From NCBI GenBank assembly GCA_017466275.1, contig JAFTUL010000051.1, positions 1-35,043 of the forward strand: a stretch of 35,043 nucleotides of DNA. Direction: 5' to 3'. A program made the translations under genes and the position numbers. The DNA comes from Clostridia bacterium (GTDB taxonomy: Bacteria > Bacillota > Clostridia > UMGS1883). Below, one piece after another: positions 1 through 7,597 of this stretch. A model generated the notes under the pieces. That model had not been told where the DNA came from. It saw nothing but the letters and a program-made list of their open reading frames with translations, and did not search any database. How positions within the stretch are numbered: position 1 is the stretch's first letter; each line of letters opens with the position of its first letter.

Positions 1-32
1 TCCGTCACATTCAAACCATACGAGGTTCAAAT

Positions 33-563
33 CTAAATATTTTTTGTCAATATTGAAAGAAACTCTGAATAAAAGGTCTGCGGGTCATTTTTGAATGCGG
101 CACAGATTTTCTTAGCCATAATTTCCTCGCTAACGGAAATTGATACCTTGAACATATCAAAATTACCCTCGGAAATTCCTAATGTAACGCTGTATTCAAT
201 ATCATTTACCTTGTCATAATCAGCCTTTATGCTGAGAGCGTTTCTTAAATCCTTTATTTTAATTTTTATAGTACGAAGTAGTCTTTCGCGTACAGTTTTG
301 GGAATTCTTTTTGAAAAGAATTGTAATGCCTGTGTTCCTTTTTCAGTAAGACTGTAAAACCGTGCATCATCCTCAATGTAGTAGGTTACAAATTCTTCTT
401 CCTCCAACTCGCCCATCTGTTGCTGGAGGTCAAAGTAGTTTATAAACGGCTCCAACGCAAGAATATCCACAAGATAGGAGTTGGGAACAGGCATTTTGAA
501 ATTATCAATAATAAATAGAGCAATAAGCTTTACATCTACTTTTTCGTCAAAAGAGTAATCCAA
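33..563 (-). CDS. DUF4364 family protein, probable winged-helix regulator
   Basis: A 176-residue acidic protein that I match to the DUF4364 family, small Firmicutes proteins predicted to be DNA-binding regulators. Residues 1-80 read like a winged helix: a helical start, a glutamate-rich turn (GELEEEEF, about 51-58) and a beta-wing ending in YSLTEKGTQAL, a phrase common in PadR/MarR-like folds. The C-terminal half alternates strands and helices and has no catalytic motif. The start codon is TTG at 563, supported by an AGGAGG eight bases upstream. It lies 22 bases after the ECF S-component gene on the same strand, so the two are probably co-transcribed. The target is unknown. No terminator is visible in the 32 bases between its stop codon and the window edge. 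Confidence 0.8.
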   Translation of the reverse strand: MDYSFDEKVDVKLIALFIIDNFKMPVPNSYLVDILALEPFINYFDLQQQMGELEEEEFVTYYIEDDARFYSLTEKGTQALQFFSKRIPKTVRERLLRTIKIKIKDLRNALSIKADYDKVNDIEYSVTLGISEGNFDMFKVSISVSEEIMAKKICAAFKNDPQTFYSEFLSILTKNI

Positions 564-585
564 GGAAAAGGCCTCCTGAAATGTT

Positions 586-1482
586 TTATTGGTCTGAAGA
601 GTCCATTCTTTCCATAAACTCTTCCTCTAAGTTTATCAAAGCACCGTTTTCGTCAATAACCAGCTCAGGCTGAGCATATTGAACGGGGAATGCTTTGGAA
701 GCAACAAAATTAACAATAACCAGTGTTATATAGATAACGAGTGTGTCAACGATAAATCCTGCAATAAATACCTCCATAAATTCGGAGAAAGAGGTAAGCT
801 CAACATTGGAATAATTATAGTGCAGGATATATTCATATATGGGATAACCTATAAATATCTTGTATATAATTGCTTTCAGCAGAACATTTACAACAACCGA
901 AACTACAAATCTTGTAACAATAGATTTTGACAAAAGGTCTGTGAAAAATCCCCTGAAGCGTGTTCCGAACCACATAGCCTTATGTCTGTAAAGAATCCAG
1001 CCATGCAAAAATCCTGCAATAGCCGCAAGAATTACATATCCGATAAAAAATCCGCTGTCAGGAGTCACAAGCATTCTTACAAGACAGCAGAGCGTAACAC
1101 TGATACAGCTTGTAACAGGGCCGAAGAAAAATCCGAGAAGGGCATTTACAATGATGTCAAGACTGATTTTTATCTCACGTATATCCTCGCTGATTGCAAA
1201 GGAAAACTCCAAATGTCCTGTAACACCCAAAATTATGTACAGTGCAACAAGAAAAATGATAACGATAATAGTAGAGGGTGCACGCAGGTGGCTCAAAGAA
1301 CTAAGGAGCATTGTCTTACAATTTCCGAAATAGTTCTGAAGCATCTCCAGAACAACCTCTTTACGGCTGGAAAAACCGTTGTATTTAGCATAACGTGGGT
1401 CAATATCCTTTTCTGTCATACCAGCAGCAAATCTTGAACCTGCAGCCTGTTCATCATAGTGTTTTTTGTTAGTACTACTCAT
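586..1482 (-). CDS. folate-family ECF transporter S component
   Basis: Integral membrane substrate-binding subunit of an energy-coupling-factor vitamin transporter, most like the folate-family S components of Clostridia. About five to six hydrophobic segments start near residue 65. The GHLEFSFAISEDIREIKISL stretch followed by a glycine-rich FFFGPV segment is typical of the family. ECF S components partner with a shared EcfT and two EcfA ATPases, which are not adjacent here. The ATG at 1482 is preferred because GGAG sits seven bases upstream; the in-frame TTG 21 bases earlier has no site. The product is 298 residues, longer than the usual S component of about 170-200, because of a polar N-terminal extension of about 60 residues and an acidic C-terminal tail. 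Folate specificity is inferred from family resemblance only. Confidence 0.8.
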   Translation of the reverse strand: MSSTNKKHYDEQAAGSRFAAGMTEKDIDPRYAKYNGFSSRKEVVLEMLQNYFGNCKTMLLSSLSHLRAPSTIIVIIFLVALYIILGVTGHLEFSFAISEDIREIKISLDIIVNALLGFFFGPVTSCISVTLCCLVRMLVTPDSGFFIGYVILAAIAGFLHGWILYRHKAMWFGTRFRGFFTDLLSKSIVTRFVVSVVVNVLLKAIIYKIFIGYPIYEYILHYNYSNVELTSFSEFMEVFIAGFIVDTLVIYITLVIVNFVASKAFPVQYAQPELVIDENGALINLEEEFMERMDSSDQ

Positions 1483-1547
1483 AAAAATCTCCGTTCTGCT
1501 CAAAGGAGCGAAAGTGGTTTTAAATGATTCCGAGTATATCTTTTTAT

Positions 1548-1576
1548 ATTATATAATATATGAGGTTTTTTTTCAA
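1548..1576 (-). promoter_or_regulatory. sigma-A promoter for the S component-DUF4364 pair
   Basis: On the minus strand TTGAAA (1571-1576) and TATAAT (1548-1553) are separated by 17 bases. The predicted leader to the ATG at 1482 is about 60 bases. I see no tetrahydrofolate riboswitch or other conserved aptamer in it. Confidence 0.7.
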
Positions 1577-1587
1577 CATCTTTTTAA

Positions 1588-2217
1588 CTAAACTTCAACT
1601 TTTTTACACACGGCAGAAGCAGGGCAGTTATCACATTTGGGATTTCTTGCTGTGCAGTATGCTCTTCCGTGTAGGACAAGCCTGTGGCAAAAATCGCTGT
1701 GCTTGTCACGTGAAAGCAGATTTTCCGTATCTTTTTCAACCTTAACAGGGTCGGTTTCCTTGGTAAGTCCCACTCTTTTTAAAATCCTCTTTGCATGGGT
1801 ATCAATAACCATTCCGCCCTTGCCGAAAATATCACCCAGGACAAGGTTTGCCGTCTTTCTGCCAACACCTGCAAGTGAAAGCATATCCTCCATATTATCG
1901 GGAATTTCACCGTCAAAATCGGAGAGGATTCTTTTGCAGCAGGCAATAATGTTTTTTGCCTTGTTATGGTAAAATCCCGTAGGTTTTATATCCTGCTCCA
2001 GTTTTTTTAAGTCAGCGTTGGCAAAGGCAGTTGCATCAGGGTACTTTTTAAATAAATCCTTTGTAACTATGTTAACGCGTGCATCGGTACACTGTGCCGA
2101 AAGCTGTGTCGCAATAAGAAGCTGGAGGGGAGTTTCGTATTCAAGAGAGCAGATTGCATCGGGATAAAGCTCTGCCAAAATATTAAAAAAAGCTTCTGCA
2201 CGTTCTTTTTTTCGCAT
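1588..2217 (-). CDS. nth: endonuclease III
   Basis: Base-excision repair DNA glycosylase/AP lyase acting on oxidised pyrimidines. At 209 residues it is the usual family length. The helix-hairpin-helix LAGVGRKTA (115-123) carries the catalytic lysine K121, and VIDTHAKR carries the catalytic aspartate D139. The C terminus holds the [4Fe-4S] cysteine pattern C188-x6-C195-x2-C198-x5-C204. The ATG at 2217 has AGGAGATGATAAT directly upstream; the reading frame stays open further upstream but would run into the divergent rarA. It is transcribed divergently from rarA with overlapping promoters. No terminator is seen between it and the S-component gene downstream, so read-through is possible. Confidence 0.97.
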   Translation of the reverse strand: MRKKERAEAFFNILAELYPDAICSLEYETPLQLLIATQLSAQCTDARVNIVTKDLFKKYPDATAFANADLKKLEQDIKPTGFYHNKAKNIIACCKRILSDFDGEIPDNMEDMLSLAGVGRKTANLVLGDIFGKGGMVIDTHAKRILKRVGLTKETDPVKVEKDTENLLSRDKHSDFCHRLVLHGRAYCTARNPKCDNCPASAVCKKVEV

Positions 2218-2236
2218 ATTATCATCTCCTGTAAGT

Positions 2237-2265
2237 ATTTTATCATAAAACACTTGTTTTTGAAA
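2237..2265 (-). promoter_or_regulatory. promoter for nth
   Basis: Minus-strand TTTCAA (2260-2265), 17-base spacer, and TAAAAT (2237-2242) preceded by TGA, which gives an extended -10. The -35 is weak. It overlaps the rarA -35 head to head. Confidence 0.5.
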
Positions 2266-2282
2266 GAAAAAGTTTGTATAAT
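2254..2282 (+). promoter_or_regulatory. promoter for rarA
   Basis: TTGTTT (2254-2259), 17-base spacer, and TATAAT (2277-2282), followed by the AAGGAAG ribosome site at 2301 and the ATG at 2317. This gives a leader of roughly 28 bases. Confidence 0.6.
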
Positions 2283-2316
2283 AATATTTGATATTTCTGG
2301 AAAGGAAGAACACGCT

Positions 2317-3570
2317 ATGAAAAGTCCGTTGGCAGACAGACTGCGTCCCCAATCGCTTTCAGATGTGGTCGGTCAGAAGCACATTTTAAGCGAGGGAAAA
2401 GTTCTTTACAATATAATACAGAGCGTTGAAATCACTAATATTATTTTTTACGGTCCGTCTGGCATCGGAAAAACCACGGTGGCAAATATTGCCGCAAAAA
2501 TTGCGAATAAGCCACTCTACAAGCTTAATGCAACAAATGCCTCCGTTTCGGATATAAAAGCAATACTTCAGGAAGCGGAAACAATGCTCGGTGCAGACGG
2601 TGTTATTTTGTATCTTGACGAGATTCAGAACTTCAACAAAAAGCAGCAGCAGTCGCTTCTGGAATGTATCGAAAACGGAAAAGTAACCCTGATTGCATCC
2701 ACCACGGAAAACCCCTATTTCTATATATACAATGCCATACTTTCACGCTCAACGGTTTTTGAATTTTATTCCGTTGATGCCGAGGATATAAAAGAGGCAC
2801 TTTACCGTGCGAAGGATACTCTTGAATACCCCGTAATATTAGAGGAGGATGCGGCAGAGCATATCGCGAGAACTGCCTGCGGTGATGTAAGAAAGTCCCT
2901 TAATTCCCTTGAGGTAGCCGTAATGGCGGCAACCCCCGACGAAAATCAGAATATTGTAATTGACCTCGCACTTGCGGAGGAAGTCACAATGAAAAAGGCA
3001 TTTCGTCATGACCGTGACGGTGACAGCCATTATGATGTTTTGAGTGCTTTCCAGAAAGCGGTGAGGGGGAGTGACCCCGATGCGGCACTTCACTATATGG
3101 CACGCCTTGTTGCGGCAGGTGATTTGCAGAGCATCTGCAGACGAATCCTCGTTATGGCGGCAGAGGATATTGGCCTTGCATACCCAAATGCAATTGTTAT
3201 AACAAAGGCTTGTGTGGATTCCGCACTTCAGCTCGGCTTTCCCGAGGCACGGATTCCCCTTGCGGAGGCGGTTATAATGCTTGCAACAGCACCCAAGTCA
3301 AACAGTGCAATCTGTGCCATTGATTCGGCACTTTATGACGTGCAAAGCGGACTTATGGGCGATATCCCACCCCACCTTAAAGATTCCCATTATCAGGGAG
3401 CAAAGAAAATGGGACACGGAAATAACTACAAGTACCCCCACGATTACCCGAACCACTACGTAAAACAACAGTATTTGCCCGACACACTTTTAGGCAGAAA
3501 ATACTATAACTATGGCGAGAGTAAGCTCGAACAGCAAACTAAAACATACTGGGACAATGTAAAAAAATAA
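2317..3570 (+). CDS. rarA: replication-associated recombination protein A (RarA/MgsA AAA ATPase)
   Basis: AAA+ ATPase of the clamp-loader clade that acts at stalled or gapped replication forks. Walker A is GPSGIGKTT (46-54) and Walker B is LYLDEIQNFNKKQQ (from residue 99), matching the DEIHRFNK pattern typical of RarA. The sensor stretch ASTTENP follows at about 128-133. The C-terminal half (LADRLRP at the N terminus; CRRILVMAAEDIGLAYP and a YPHDYPNHYVKQQYLPD stretch near the end) is the RarA-specific tetramerisation region. The product is 417 residues, about normal. The ATG at 2317 is chosen because AAGGAAG lies just upstream; an earlier in-frame ATG at 2254 falls inside the promoter. Its stop codon is part of the bidirectional terminator shared with the patatin gene. 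Confidence 0.95.
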   Translation: MKSPLADRLRPQSLSDVVGQKHILSEGKVLYNIIQSVEITNIIFYGPSGIGKTTVANIAAKIANKPLYKLNATNASVSDIKAILQEAETMLGADGVILYLDEIQNFNKKQQQSLLECIENGKVTLIASTTENPYFYIYNAILSRSTVFEFYSVDAEDIKEALYRAKDTLEYPVILEEDAAEHIARTACGDVRKSLNSLEVAVMAATPDENQNIVIDLALAEEVTMKKAFRHDRDGDSHYDVLSAFQKAVRGSDPDAALHYMARLVAAGDLQSICRRILVMAAEDIGLAYPNAIVITKACVDSALQLGFPEARIPLAEAVIMLATAPKSNSAICAIDSALYDVQSGLMGDIPPHLKDSHYQGAKKMGHGNNYKYPHDYPNHYVKQQYLPDTLLGRKYYNYGESKLEQQTKTYWDNVKK

Positions 3571-3595
3571 TGGGAGCTTAGCTCCCATTATTTTT
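3568..3595. terminator. bidirectional terminator between rarA and the patatin gene
   Basis: Nine-base-pair stem TAATGGGAG/CTCCCATTA (3568-3576 with 3582-3590), five-base loop, followed by TTTTT on the plus strand and an A-rich flank (rarA codons) that gives a U-tract on the minus strand. It ends both converging units, including the long rimP operon. Confidence 0.85.
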
Positions 3596-4436
3596 ATGCC
3601 ATAATTTTATCCTTATACTTCATCAATGTATTATAGCCAATATCGTACATTTCCTGAATTTTTTCGGGTCGTCTTTCCGTTCTTTTCCATTCTGATGTGT
3701 CAAGCTCGGGAGCAATCAGTATAACCTTACCCTCTTTTTCAAGCTCCAACAGCTTATTGTGAGTGTTGTTATACATTTCGGTACGGTTTTGGAGTGCCTT
3801 TTTAAATTCAGAATATTTTCTGTAAAGAAAACCGCTTATATCAAGTGCTTTTTCAGGCTCTTTTTCATAACTGCGTTCACGGGTGATTATGACAACAATT
3901 TTGTCGCAACCTTCGTCAATAGCTTTCTGAAAGGGAATAGAGTCCGTTATACCGCCGTCCATATACCGCTGATTTCCTAATTTTACAGGCTGAAACATAA
4001 TGGGGAGGGCACAGCTTGCCACAACTGTTTTCCACTTTCTGTCCTCGCTTGTAACGGTATGATATTCGCTTTTCCCAGTTTCAAGGTTTGTAAGTGCTGC
4101 AACAACCTTGCATCCCGATTTGTCGTAAGCTTCACTATCAAATGGAACAAGCTTGTTGGGAAGCTCGTCAAAGACGAAATCCACGTTATAGTAACTGCGT
4201 TTTTTCGGGTTAATGAGATGCCTCATACCCATATAACGCTTGTCATTAAGGTATTCAAGTCCGATTTTAAGTCCTCTGCCACGCTGATTTGAAACAAAGG
4301 AAATTCCGTTGGCAATTCCTGCAGATGTTCCTACAAGATAATCTGCCTTGAAGCCTATATCAATAAGAGCGTCAAGTGCACCTACGGTAAAGTAACCGCG
4401 GCTTGCACCACCCTCTAAAACAAGTCCTGTTTTCAT
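3594..4436 (-). CDS. patatin-like phospholipase/acyl hydrolase
   Basis: A predicted cytoplasmic lipid acyl hydrolase with a Ser-Asp dyad. All family signatures are present: oxyanion hole GGASRG (9-14), nucleophile elbow GTSAG with Ser38, and the DGG motif with Asp160 (YMDGGITDSIP). There is no signal peptide or membrane segment. It resembles the YjjU/RssA-like bacterial patatin subfamily; length 280. The ATG at 4436 is preferred over an in-frame GTG at 4445 because the AGGA at the end of ribF would be only one or two bases from the GTG but about eleven from the ATG. It is the last gene of the rimP operon, five bases after ribF. The substrate is unknown. Confidence 0.88.
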   Translation of the reverse strand: MKTGLVLEGGASRGYFTVGALDALIDIGFKADYLVGTSAGIANGISFVSNQRGRGLKIGLEYLNDKRYMGMRHLINPKKRSYYNVDFVFDELPNKLVPFDSEAYDKSGCKVVAALTNLETGKSEYHTVTSEDRKWKTVVASCALPIMFQPVKLGNQRYMDGGITDSIPFQKAIDEGCDKIVVIITRERSYEKEPEKALDISGFLYRKYSEFKKALQNRTEMYNNTHNKLLELEKEGKVILIAPELDTSEWKRTERRPEKIQEMYDIGYNTLMKYKDKIMA

Positions 4437-4441
4437 AAGAT

Positions 4442-5311
4442 TCACATCCTGTCTATATCTCGTTTTATCTGTGATTTAAGTTCGTCTATACTGTCAAATT
4501 TTCTTTCTTCACGAATGAAGCTTAAAAATTCAATTTTAATTTCTTTTCCGTATATATTACGGTTAAAGTTGGGAATATATGTTTCTGTACGGAGTGTCTC
4601 TCCGCCTACTGTCGGATTTATTCCCGTATTTGTAATGGCTGTGTAGCTGTCATTTTCCACCGTTACAAGTGTTTTATATACACCGTTTTTGGGGATAACG
4701 GTATGCTCGTTAAAAAATACATTTGCCGTGGGGAAGCCTAACTTTCTTCCAAGTTGTTTCCCCTCACATACAGTTCCCGAAAGGGAGAAGCTTCTTCCCA
4801 AAAGCTCATTTGCAGATTCTATGTCACCCTCGGAAATAAGCTCTCTTATACGGCTGGAGGAAACGCTCTCACCGTGAAGAATTTCACAGTCGCACACCAT
4901 AACCTCAAACCCGTACTGCTTTCCCAATTCCTGCAGTAGCTTGGTGTCACCCTTTCCGCTTTTTCCGAAACGGTAGTTATATCCGCATACTGCAAATTTT
5001 ACGTTATACTTATCTGCAAGTATTTCTTTTACAAACGTCTCTGTCTCCATAGAAAGAAGCTCTTTGCTGAGCGGAAGAAATTCTGTGTCAGCCCCCAGCG
5101 ATTCAATGATGTTCTTCTTTTCCTCGTTTGTTGTAAGGTACTTTACCCTGCAATCGGACAGAAGCTCCATCGGGGAAGAATCAAAGCTTAATGCAATGGG
5201 CGAAAGGTTATTCTTTTTTGCATAATCTACTGCAAGAGAGATAATTTTCCGATGTGCAATATGCACTCCGTCAAAAAATCCCAATGCTATTGCAGAGGGA
5301 GATTTTTTCAT
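4442..5311 (-). CDS. ribF: bifunctional riboflavin kinase/FAD synthetase
   Basis: Converts riboflavin to FMN and FMN to FAD. The N-terminal FMN-adenylyltransferase domain opens with GFFDGVHIAHR (from residue 11), the nucleotidyltransferase HxGH-like site, and later has SSSRIRELI. The C-terminal flavokinase domain has GRKLGFPTAN, the kinase PTAN motif, and a GVY turn. The product is 289 residues, slightly short for the family but with both domains complete. The ATG overlaps the truB stop codon by four bases (ATGA), the truB-ribF coupling seen in many Firmicutes. No FMN riboswitch is present, consistent with its embedding in the translation operon. Confidence 0.96.
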   Translation of the reverse strand: MKKSPSAIALGFFDGVHIAHRKIISLAVDYAKKNNLSPIALSFDSSPMELLSDCRVKYLTTNEEKKNIIESLGADTEFLPLSKELLSMETETFVKEILADKYNVKFAVCGYNYRFGKSGKGDTKLLQELGKQYGFEVMVCDCEILHGESVSSSRIRELISEGDIESANELLGRSFSLSGTVCEGKQLGRKLGFPTANVFFNEHTVIPKNGVYKTLVTVENDSYTAITNTGINPTVGGETLRTETYIPNFNRNIYGKEIKIEFLSFIREERKFDSIDELKSQIKRDIDRM

Positions 5312-6201
5312 TTATAAAACCCCTTTATAAGTCTGAGACATTCTCTCTCATCAATAATATCCGCCTGAGTGAGAGCAATAAACACTCCGTTTTCGTCATA
5401 AACACGGTAAAAGCTACCGATTGTTTTTCCTCTGTAATAAATGGAAACACCGTTTTTCACACGGTCGGCACGTTTTTTGTCAAGCTTAATGGCATCATAA
5501 TTTTCAAAAAACGAGTCGAGTGGGAGAATAGCTTTTTCTACCTCTCCTTTTTCGCTGAGTGCCATAAGCTCCTCGGGAGAAATTGCCTTATCAATCGTAA
5601 ACACACCTGAGGAAGTCCGCTCAAGTGCCTTGATACATCCACCGCAACCCAAAGCTTCGCCAATGTCTGAAGCAAGTGTGCGGATATATGTACCCTTACT
5701 GCAATGCACATTGACAGTTATTTCGGGGAGTTCAATTTTCTCAACCTCGATTGAGAAAATCGTTATATCACGGGCTTCCCTCTCAATTTCCACACCCTGT
5801 CTTGCAAGGTGGTAAAGACGCTGTCCGTTTACCTGAATTGCACTGTACATCGGGGGTATCTGCTTTATGTCACCCGTAAATTTCTTTAAAACGGCATATA
5901 TTTCTTCCTCGGTCACATTTACGGGATTTTCCTCGAGGATTTCCCCTGCCATATCAAGAGTATCAGTCTTTGTTCCGAGCAGAATTGTCGCACGGTAACG
6001 CTTATCTTCCATTGTCAGAAAGTCGGAAGCCCTTGTTGCAGGTCCTGCCAGAATGGGCAGAACACCGCTTGCCTCAGGGTCGAGAGTTCCTGTGTGGCCG
6101 ACCTTTTTCATATTAAGTGCCTTGCGGACTATTCCCACACATTTGTGCGAGGATATTCCAACAGGTTTATTCAAAATTATTATTCCGCAATAATCGTTCA
6201 T
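5308..6201 (-). CDS. truB: tRNA pseudouridine(55) synthase TruB
   Basis: Makes pseudouridine 55 in the T-loop of tRNAs. The catalytic aspartate is D41 in GHTGTLDPEASGVL (35-48), the TruB motif. Conserved NKPVGISSH (11-19), a YSAIQVNG-type motif and CSKGTYIRTLASDIG follow, and a PUA-like C-terminal region from about 240 completes 297 residues. The start is the ATG at 6201; an upstream in-frame TTG lies inside the nrnA stop region. ATG overlaps the nrnA TGA (TGATG), so the two are translationally coupled, with GGAG of the nrnA tail acting as ribosome site. Confidence 0.97.
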   Translation of the reverse strand: MNDYCGIIILNKPVGISSHKCVGIVRKALNMKKVGHTGTLDPEASGVLPILAGPATRASDFLTMEDKRYRATILLGTKTDTLDMAGEILEENPVNVTEEEIYAVLKKFTGDIKQIPPMYSAIQVNGQRLYHLARQGVEIEREARDITIFSIEVEKIELPEITVNVHCSKGTYIRTLASDIGEALGCGGCIKALERTSSGVFTIDKAISPEELMALSEKGEVEKAILPLDSFFENYDAIKLDKKRADRVKNGVSIYYRGKTIGSFYRVYDENGVFIALTQADIIDERECLRLIKGFYK

Positions 6202-7151
6202 CAAAGTTTCTCCAGTTCTTCTACAAGCTGTCTTTCAGCCTCTTCAATGGAAACACCGCTCAGGGTACAGCCTGCGGCCTTTTTGTGACCGCCCCCGCCA
6301 AACATTCGTGCAACAGGTTCAACGCTGTAATCTCCCAGGCTGCGGAGATTCACTCTGATGTCACCGTCGGGAAGCTCTTTCAAAAATGCACTTATCATAA
6401 CACCGTCAATGCTTCTGGGAAGCTGAGCGAGTGCATCGGCATCTGTTTTGTCAGCGTTGTATTTTACCATTGTTTCATTGGTAAGTTTTGCGGTAGCGAT
6501 TGTACCGTTTTTATAGAGCTTTATGGAATCAATTGCCTCTGCCTTTAATTTAAGCTGGGTGAGAGTGTTCCTTTCATAAAGCATACTGCAAAGCCAGGTT
6601 GTATTTATGCCTGTATCGGTAAGTGCAATTACAATTTCATAAGTGCGTCGGTTTACCGAAGCATACTGCAACGAACCCGTATCGGAAGAAATTGCACAGT
6701 AGAGATAGCTTGCTATCTCCTGCGTTACTTCTAAACCGCCAAGCACAAGCATTTCATAAATAAGCTCGCCCGTGGCACTTCTTTTCGGCTCTACATAGCG
6801 GATTTTACCGAAAGGAGCTGACTGGTAGTGGTGGTCAATGCAGACTGTGTTTTCCTTTTCTGCAAAGAATTTTCCCCAAAGCCCTATTCTGTCAACACCG
6901 CCCACGTCAACGGCACAGTAGCACTCATAATCAGGTGCAGTTACCCCGTCGGAATAGGGGATAACATCCGTGTCAAGAATGGAAAGATGTTTAGAGAGGG
7001 GAGTTTCCGTGAAAACATCGGATTTTATACCTTTGCTGCGGAGGGAAGCCCTCAGTGCCATTGCACTTCCGATACAGTCCCAGTCGGGGTTTGTATGCAC
7101 GAATATAGCAACTGATTTACTGTTTTTCAGATGTTCTATAACTTTCTTCAT
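6201..7151 (-). CDS. nrnA: DHH-family bifunctional oligoribonuclease/PAP phosphatase
   Basis: Nano-RNase and 3'-phosphoadenosine-5'-phosphate phosphatase that recycles 2-5-mer RNAs. The DHH metal site is visible as NPDWD (21-25), DVGGVD (82-87) and DHH (106-108). The DHHA1 substrate-binding domain ends in GGGGHKKAAG (285-294). Length 316 is normal. It sits between rbfA and truB, its usual Firmicutes neighbours, 19 bases after rbfA with AAAGGAA upstream of the ATG. Cytoplasmic; Mn-dependent by family. Confidence 0.94.
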   Translation of the reverse strand: MKKVIEHLKNSKSVAIFVHTNPDWDCIGSAMALRASLRSKGIKSDVFTETPLSKHLSILDTDVIPYSDGVTAPDYECYCAVDVGGVDRIGLWGKFFAEKENTVCIDHHYQSAPFGKIRYVEPKRSATGELIYEMLVLGGLEVTQEIASYLYCAISSDTGSLQYASVNRRTYEIVIALTDTGINTTWLCSMLYERNTLTQLKLKAEAIDSIKLYKNGTIATAKLTNETMVKYNADKTDADALAQLPRSIDGVMISAFLKELPDGDIRVNLRSLGDYSVEPVARMFGGGGHKKAAGCTLSGVSIEEAERQLVEELEKL

Positions 7152-7170
7152 AAAGAAGTTCCTTTCGGGT

Positions 7171-7512
7171 TTATTTTGAGATGTCGTTTAACAGCTTGTT
7201 AATGTGTGCACCGTATTCAATGGTGTTGTCAAGCTCAAAAGTGAACTCGGGGACAGCACGGAGCTTGATACGGCTTCCAACCTCTCGGCGGATAAAACCT
7301 GCCGCCGCTTTAAGCCCCTTTATAGCGTCGTGCTTTTCCTCGTCTGTTCCCATAACGGAAATATATGCCTTTGCATAACGCAGGTCGTTTGTAACATTTA
7401 CATTTACGACACTTGTCATCATGGGAATTCTGGGGTCTTTAAGCTCTCTTATGATATTGCTTAATTCCTTTTTTATTTCTTCATTTATTCGGTCTGTTCT
7501 TTTAAATGACAT
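7171..7512 (-). CDS. rbfA: 30S ribosome-binding factor RbfA
   Basis: Late 30S maturation factor that binds near the 5' helix of 16S rRNA. It is a single KH-like domain of 113 residues. RTDRINEEIKKELSNII at the N terminus and the LKDPRIP turn followed by alternating V/I strands (SVVNVNVTNDLRYAKAYISV) are typical. The ATG has an AAGGGC ribosome site. It is separated from infB by an 85-base gap containing a very strong hairpin, so its expression may be lower than or uncoupled from infB. Confidence 0.95.
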   Translation of the reverse strand: MSFKRTDRINEEIKKELSNIIRELKDPRIPMMTSVVNVNVTNDLRYAKAYISVMGTDEEKHDAIKGLKAAAGFIRREVGSRIKLRAVPEFTFELDNTIEYGAHINKLLNDISK

Positions 7513-7530
7513 AATATAGCCCTTCTTTCA

Positions 7531-7571
7531 AAAATAAGTAAATGAGGTTTTTCCCTCATTTACTTATTTTG
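7531..7571 (-). terminator. intra-operon hairpin terminator/attenuator between infB and rbfA
   Basis: A perfect 17-base-pair inverted repeat (7531-7547 with 7554-7570) with a six-base loop. On the minus strand the 3' arm runs into TTATTTTT, so it could act as an intrinsic terminator, or as a 3'-end-stabilising or processing hairpin after infB. No separate promoter for rbfA is evident between it and the rbfA ATG at 7512. Confidence 0.65.
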
Positions 7572-7597
7572 TCTTTGTTTCTAAATAAAATGTGCGA

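Noticed and set aside
982-1437. 151-residue plus-strand frame opposite the S-component gene
   Set aside because: Antisense shadow, lysine/asparagine-rich, with no ribosome site or recognisable domain.
1483-1547. Tetrahydrofolate riboswitch in front of the folate-family S component
   Set aside because: The leader is only about 60 bases and none of the conserved THF aptamer strings is present.
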